Shown here: piece by piece, positions 6,920-7,959 of the stretch
Position numbering within the stretch: the first letter of the stretch is position 1
How the letters are laid out: every line of letters starts with the position of its first letter
Origin: Actinomycetes bacterium
GTDB taxonomy: Bacteria; Actinomycetota; Acidimicrobiia; Acidimicrobiales; Acidimicrobiaceae
NCBI GenBank assembly: GCA_021823385.1
Contig: JAKAOC010000091.1
Location: forward strand, 1 to 7,959
Direction: 5' to 3'
DNA length: 7,959 nucleotides
Translations under genes and position numbers: made by a program
The notes under the pieces: model-generated
Databases searched by the model: none
Told to the model about the DNA's origin: nothing
What the model saw: the letters and a program-made list of their open reading frames with translations, nothing else

Positions 6920-6961
6920 CGTTCCGTTAGTAACAAATCGTGACTTGATAGTAACAGAACG
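6920..6961. promoter_or_regulatory. Imperfect inverted repeat covering the operon -10 region, candidate TetR operator
   Basis: CGTTCCGTTA (6920-6929) and TAACAGAACG (6952-6961) are inverted copies matching at 9 of 10 positions, separated by 22 bp. Inside lies GTTAGTAAC (6926-6934, arms GTTA/TAAC), and AGTAACA occurs twice as a direct repeat (6929-6935 and 6950-6956). The repeat spans the predicted -10 hexamer and start site, the usual location of a repressor site. The regulator assignment is inferred only from adjacency to tetR. Confidence 0.4.
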
Positions 6962-6976
6962 ATACGTACGTGTCAA
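6948..6976 (-). promoter_or_regulatory. Near-consensus sigma70-type promoter of the CoA-transferase/ABC operon
   Basis: On the minus strand a perfect -35 TTGACA (6976-6971) is followed after exactly 17 bp by the -10 TACTAT (6953-6948), one mismatch from TATAAT. Transcription should start near 6941. The spacer carries the perfect palindrome ACGTACGT (6964-6971), which is part of the larger near-palindrome GATACGTACGTGTC (6961-6974) that overlaps the -35 box. The direction and position fit the operon that begins at 6764. Confidence 0.68.
6961..6974. promoter_or_regulatory. Near-palindrome GATACGTACGTGTC overlapping the -35 box
   Basis: The core ACGTACGT is a perfect 8-bp palindrome and the flanks GAT/GTC extend the dyad to 12 of 14 matching positions. 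It lies between and into the -35 and -10 elements of the operon promoter, where bound protein would block RNA polymerase. It is an alternative or additional operator candidate to the inverted repeat next to it. Confidence 0.33.
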
Positions 6977-7248
6977 GCATGGGCACTCGCTCGTGCCAAG
7001 GGACCGGGTTGCAGCTACGGCGCCAACATCAGGGCAGGACAGGTGCTGGCGGATCTGAAGAAAAGCACCCGGACGCAAAGCGCGTGTCGTGGGGGAGCGC
7101 TGCGTGTGCCGTCTCGAGAAGGTAGGACGACGCAGGGACAGCGGCGCGCGTTTCTATCGGCCGTCGACCCGCAGAAGGCCAGCACGTCGACAGCTTGCAG
7201 TCGGCGGTGGGACCGGCCCACCGAAAACAGCACGAGAAGTGACCTGGG

Positions 7249-7262
7249 CCCCGGTACCGGGG
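7249..7262. promoter_or_regulatory. Perfect 14-bp palindrome upstream of tetR
   Basis: CCCCGGTACCGGGG is fully self-complementary and ends 23 bp before the ATG at 7286. If the TATTCT at 7270-7275 is the tetR -10 element, the palindrome falls across its -35 region, a position suited to autorepression. In GC-rich DNA short GC palindromes can arise by chance, so function is not proven. Confidence 0.35.
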
Positions 7263-7269
7263 GCGCCAC

Positions 7270-7275
7270 TATTCT
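7270..7275 (+). promoter_or_regulatory. Possible -10 element for tetR (leaderless transcript)
   Basis: TATTCT fits the actinobacterial TAnnnT -10 pattern. Transcription starting 7-11 nt further on would begin at or next to the ATG at 7286, giving a leaderless mRNA, which is common in actinomycetes. No recognisable -35 hexamer is present, so support is modest. Confidence 0.3.
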
Positions 7276-7285
7276 TTGTAACGTA

Positions 7286-7959
7286 ATGTCAGTACCGCAC
7301 CTTCGAGGCGACGACGTGGATGACACGGATACCCGTGAACCTCAGGCGTCGTCTGCCAGCCAGCCGATGCCATCGATGGCGACCTTGGCCCAAGAAGCAG
7401 AGCCAGACCACAACAATAAAAGACGCAAGCGAGACCGGACCGCATCGGAGACCGATCTGCTGGAGGCAGCCTTCCGGCTCGTTGAACGCAACGGCGTACT
7501 AGCCGGGTTGAACCTACAGGAGGTGGCCAACGAAGCCGGCGTAAACCGCGGCCTTATCTACCGCTACTTCGGATCGCGGGAGGGATTGCTCCGCGCGGCG
7601 ATATCAACCTTCACTTGGGATAAGGAAGAGGTCTTCTTTGAGACGCGCGGCATGCCCTTTCCGGAACGACGTGCACGGGTATTTGAACTGGCACTAAAGA
7701 ACGGACCGTTCATAAAGCTCGAGGCGCTGCTGGCAATCACCAACGTTGAGGAATACCGACTTTTCCCGCGCTTGGAGCGGAGCTGGGAAGACCTTGAACA
7801 AGACAAGCGCGAGGGGAGCTTGCCCGCCGATGCCGACGCGCTGGTCATGCACCTGCTCACGGCAGCGACGTATCTCGGGTACGCGATTTTCCGCGAGGCC
7901 ATGGCGCGCGAGGCGGACCTAACCGTCGCACCCGGATTGACTCCCGGCGAGCTAGATCG
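7286..7959 (+). CDS. TetR/AcrR-family transcriptional regulator (3' end cut by the window)
   Basis: This frame is open from ATG 7286 to the window end, with 224 codons visible and no stop. A hydrophilic, acidic then basic N-terminal extension (KRRKRDR at about 45-51) leads into the TetR DNA-binding domain. The helix-turn-helix segment is LNLQEVANEAGVNRGLIYRYFGSREGLLRAA (about 75-105), with the hallmark IYRYFGSREGLL at helix 3-4. The rest is an alpha-helical ligand-binding domain with no recognisable ligand motif. Three starts are possible: ATG 7286 (no ribosome-binding site, possibly leaderless), GTG 7316 (GAGG 7 nt upstream) and ATG 7376 (inside a palindrome). TetR proteins are usually about 200 residues, so the shorter starts are attractive. 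Its divergent position suggests it represses the operon and perhaps itself, with a pathway metabolite or CoA thioester as inducer; that is inference. Confidence 0.92.
   Translation, partial: MSVPHLRGDDVDDTDTREPQASSASQPMPSMATLAQEAEPDHNNKRRKRDRTASETDLLEAAFRLVERNGVLAGLNLQEVANEAGVNRGLIYRYFGSREGLLRAAISTFTWDKEEVFFETRGMPFPERRARVFELALKNGPFIKLEALLAITNVEEYRLFPRLERSWEDLEQDKREGSLPADADALVMHLLTAATYLGYAIFREAMAREADLTVAPGLTPGELD
7369..7380. repeat. Palindrome GCCATCGATGGC, second copy of a motif in the operon leader
   Basis: This perfect 12-bp palindrome lies in the 5' part of tetR. Eleven of its bases (GCCATCGATGG) recur at 6843-6853 in the operon leader. Two palindromic copies flanking the divergent promoter region could be secondary regulator sites, or chance in GC-rich sequence. 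Confidence 0.35.

Larger units (their letters stand above)
6765..7285. other. Divergent regulatory region between the operon and tetR
   Basis: This 521-bp stretch contains no convincing gene. The short ORFs on both strands lack domain-like sequence or ribosome-binding sites. It holds a strong operon promoter, several palindromes that could be regulator sites, and a predicted operon leader of about 177 nt from the expected transcription start (near 6941) to the ATG at 6764. The leader includes the GC-rich palindrome GCCGCGCGGC (6806-6815) and one copy of CCATCGATGG. No classical riboswitch fold or attenuator with a T-tract could be recognised by eye. Confidence 0.6.

Noticed and set aside
7015..7326. 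Minus-strand 103-aa ORF in the divergent region
   Set aside because: Arg/Ser/Cys-rich with no domain or ribosome-binding site, and it runs into the start of tetR; more likely regulatory DNA.

Overview
The window looks like a chromosomal catabolic/transport locus from a high-GC Gram-positive bacterium, most likely an actinomycete. This is an inference: the DNA is GC-rich with G/C-biased third codon positions, the solute-binding protein is a lipoprotein with a long Ser/Ala/Thr linker after the lipidated Cys, and the regulator gene could be leaderless. I see no phage, IS, CRISPR, tRNA or rRNA signal.

Layout. From the right edge, a TetR-family regulator gene (about 7286 onward, + strand, cut by the window end) is divergent from a compact minus-strand operon. 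The roughly 520-bp gap between them holds a near-consensus sigma70-type promoter driving the operon (TTGACA, 17 bp, TACTAT), overlapped by inverted repeats, plus further palindromes nearer tetR. In transcription order the operon encodes a family III (CaiB/BaiF) CoA-transferase, an NMT1/SsuA-like lipoprotein solute-binding protein, an ABC ATPase, an ABC permease and an SMP-30/gluconolactonase-like hydrolase. About 210 bp further on is a PaaI-type hotdog thioesterase. The binding protein, ATPase, permease and hydrolase genes are tightly packed: TGATG or short overlaps at two junctions and 13 bp at the third.

Beyond the thioesterase, 211-1097 has no recognisable gene. It holds two weakly supported minus-strand ORFs joined by an ATGA overlap, which may be genuine orphan genes or decayed remnants. 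At the left edge is the N-terminal part of a hemerythrin (HHE)-domain protein on the minus strand, with its own plausible promoter.

Proposed function (inference): the importer brings in a small, unidentified organic acid or related ligand. The CoA-transferase converts a carboxylate to its CoA thioester, the SMP-30 enzyme hydrolyses a lactone or ester, and the thioesterase releases CoA from an intermediate or dead-end thioester. TetR would control the set from the divergent promoter. The combination of an NMT1-type importer, a CaiB/BaiF transferase and an SMP-30 hydrolase is the most interesting item here; its substrate cannot be read from sequence alone. The ATPase also lacks the usual Q-loop glutamine.
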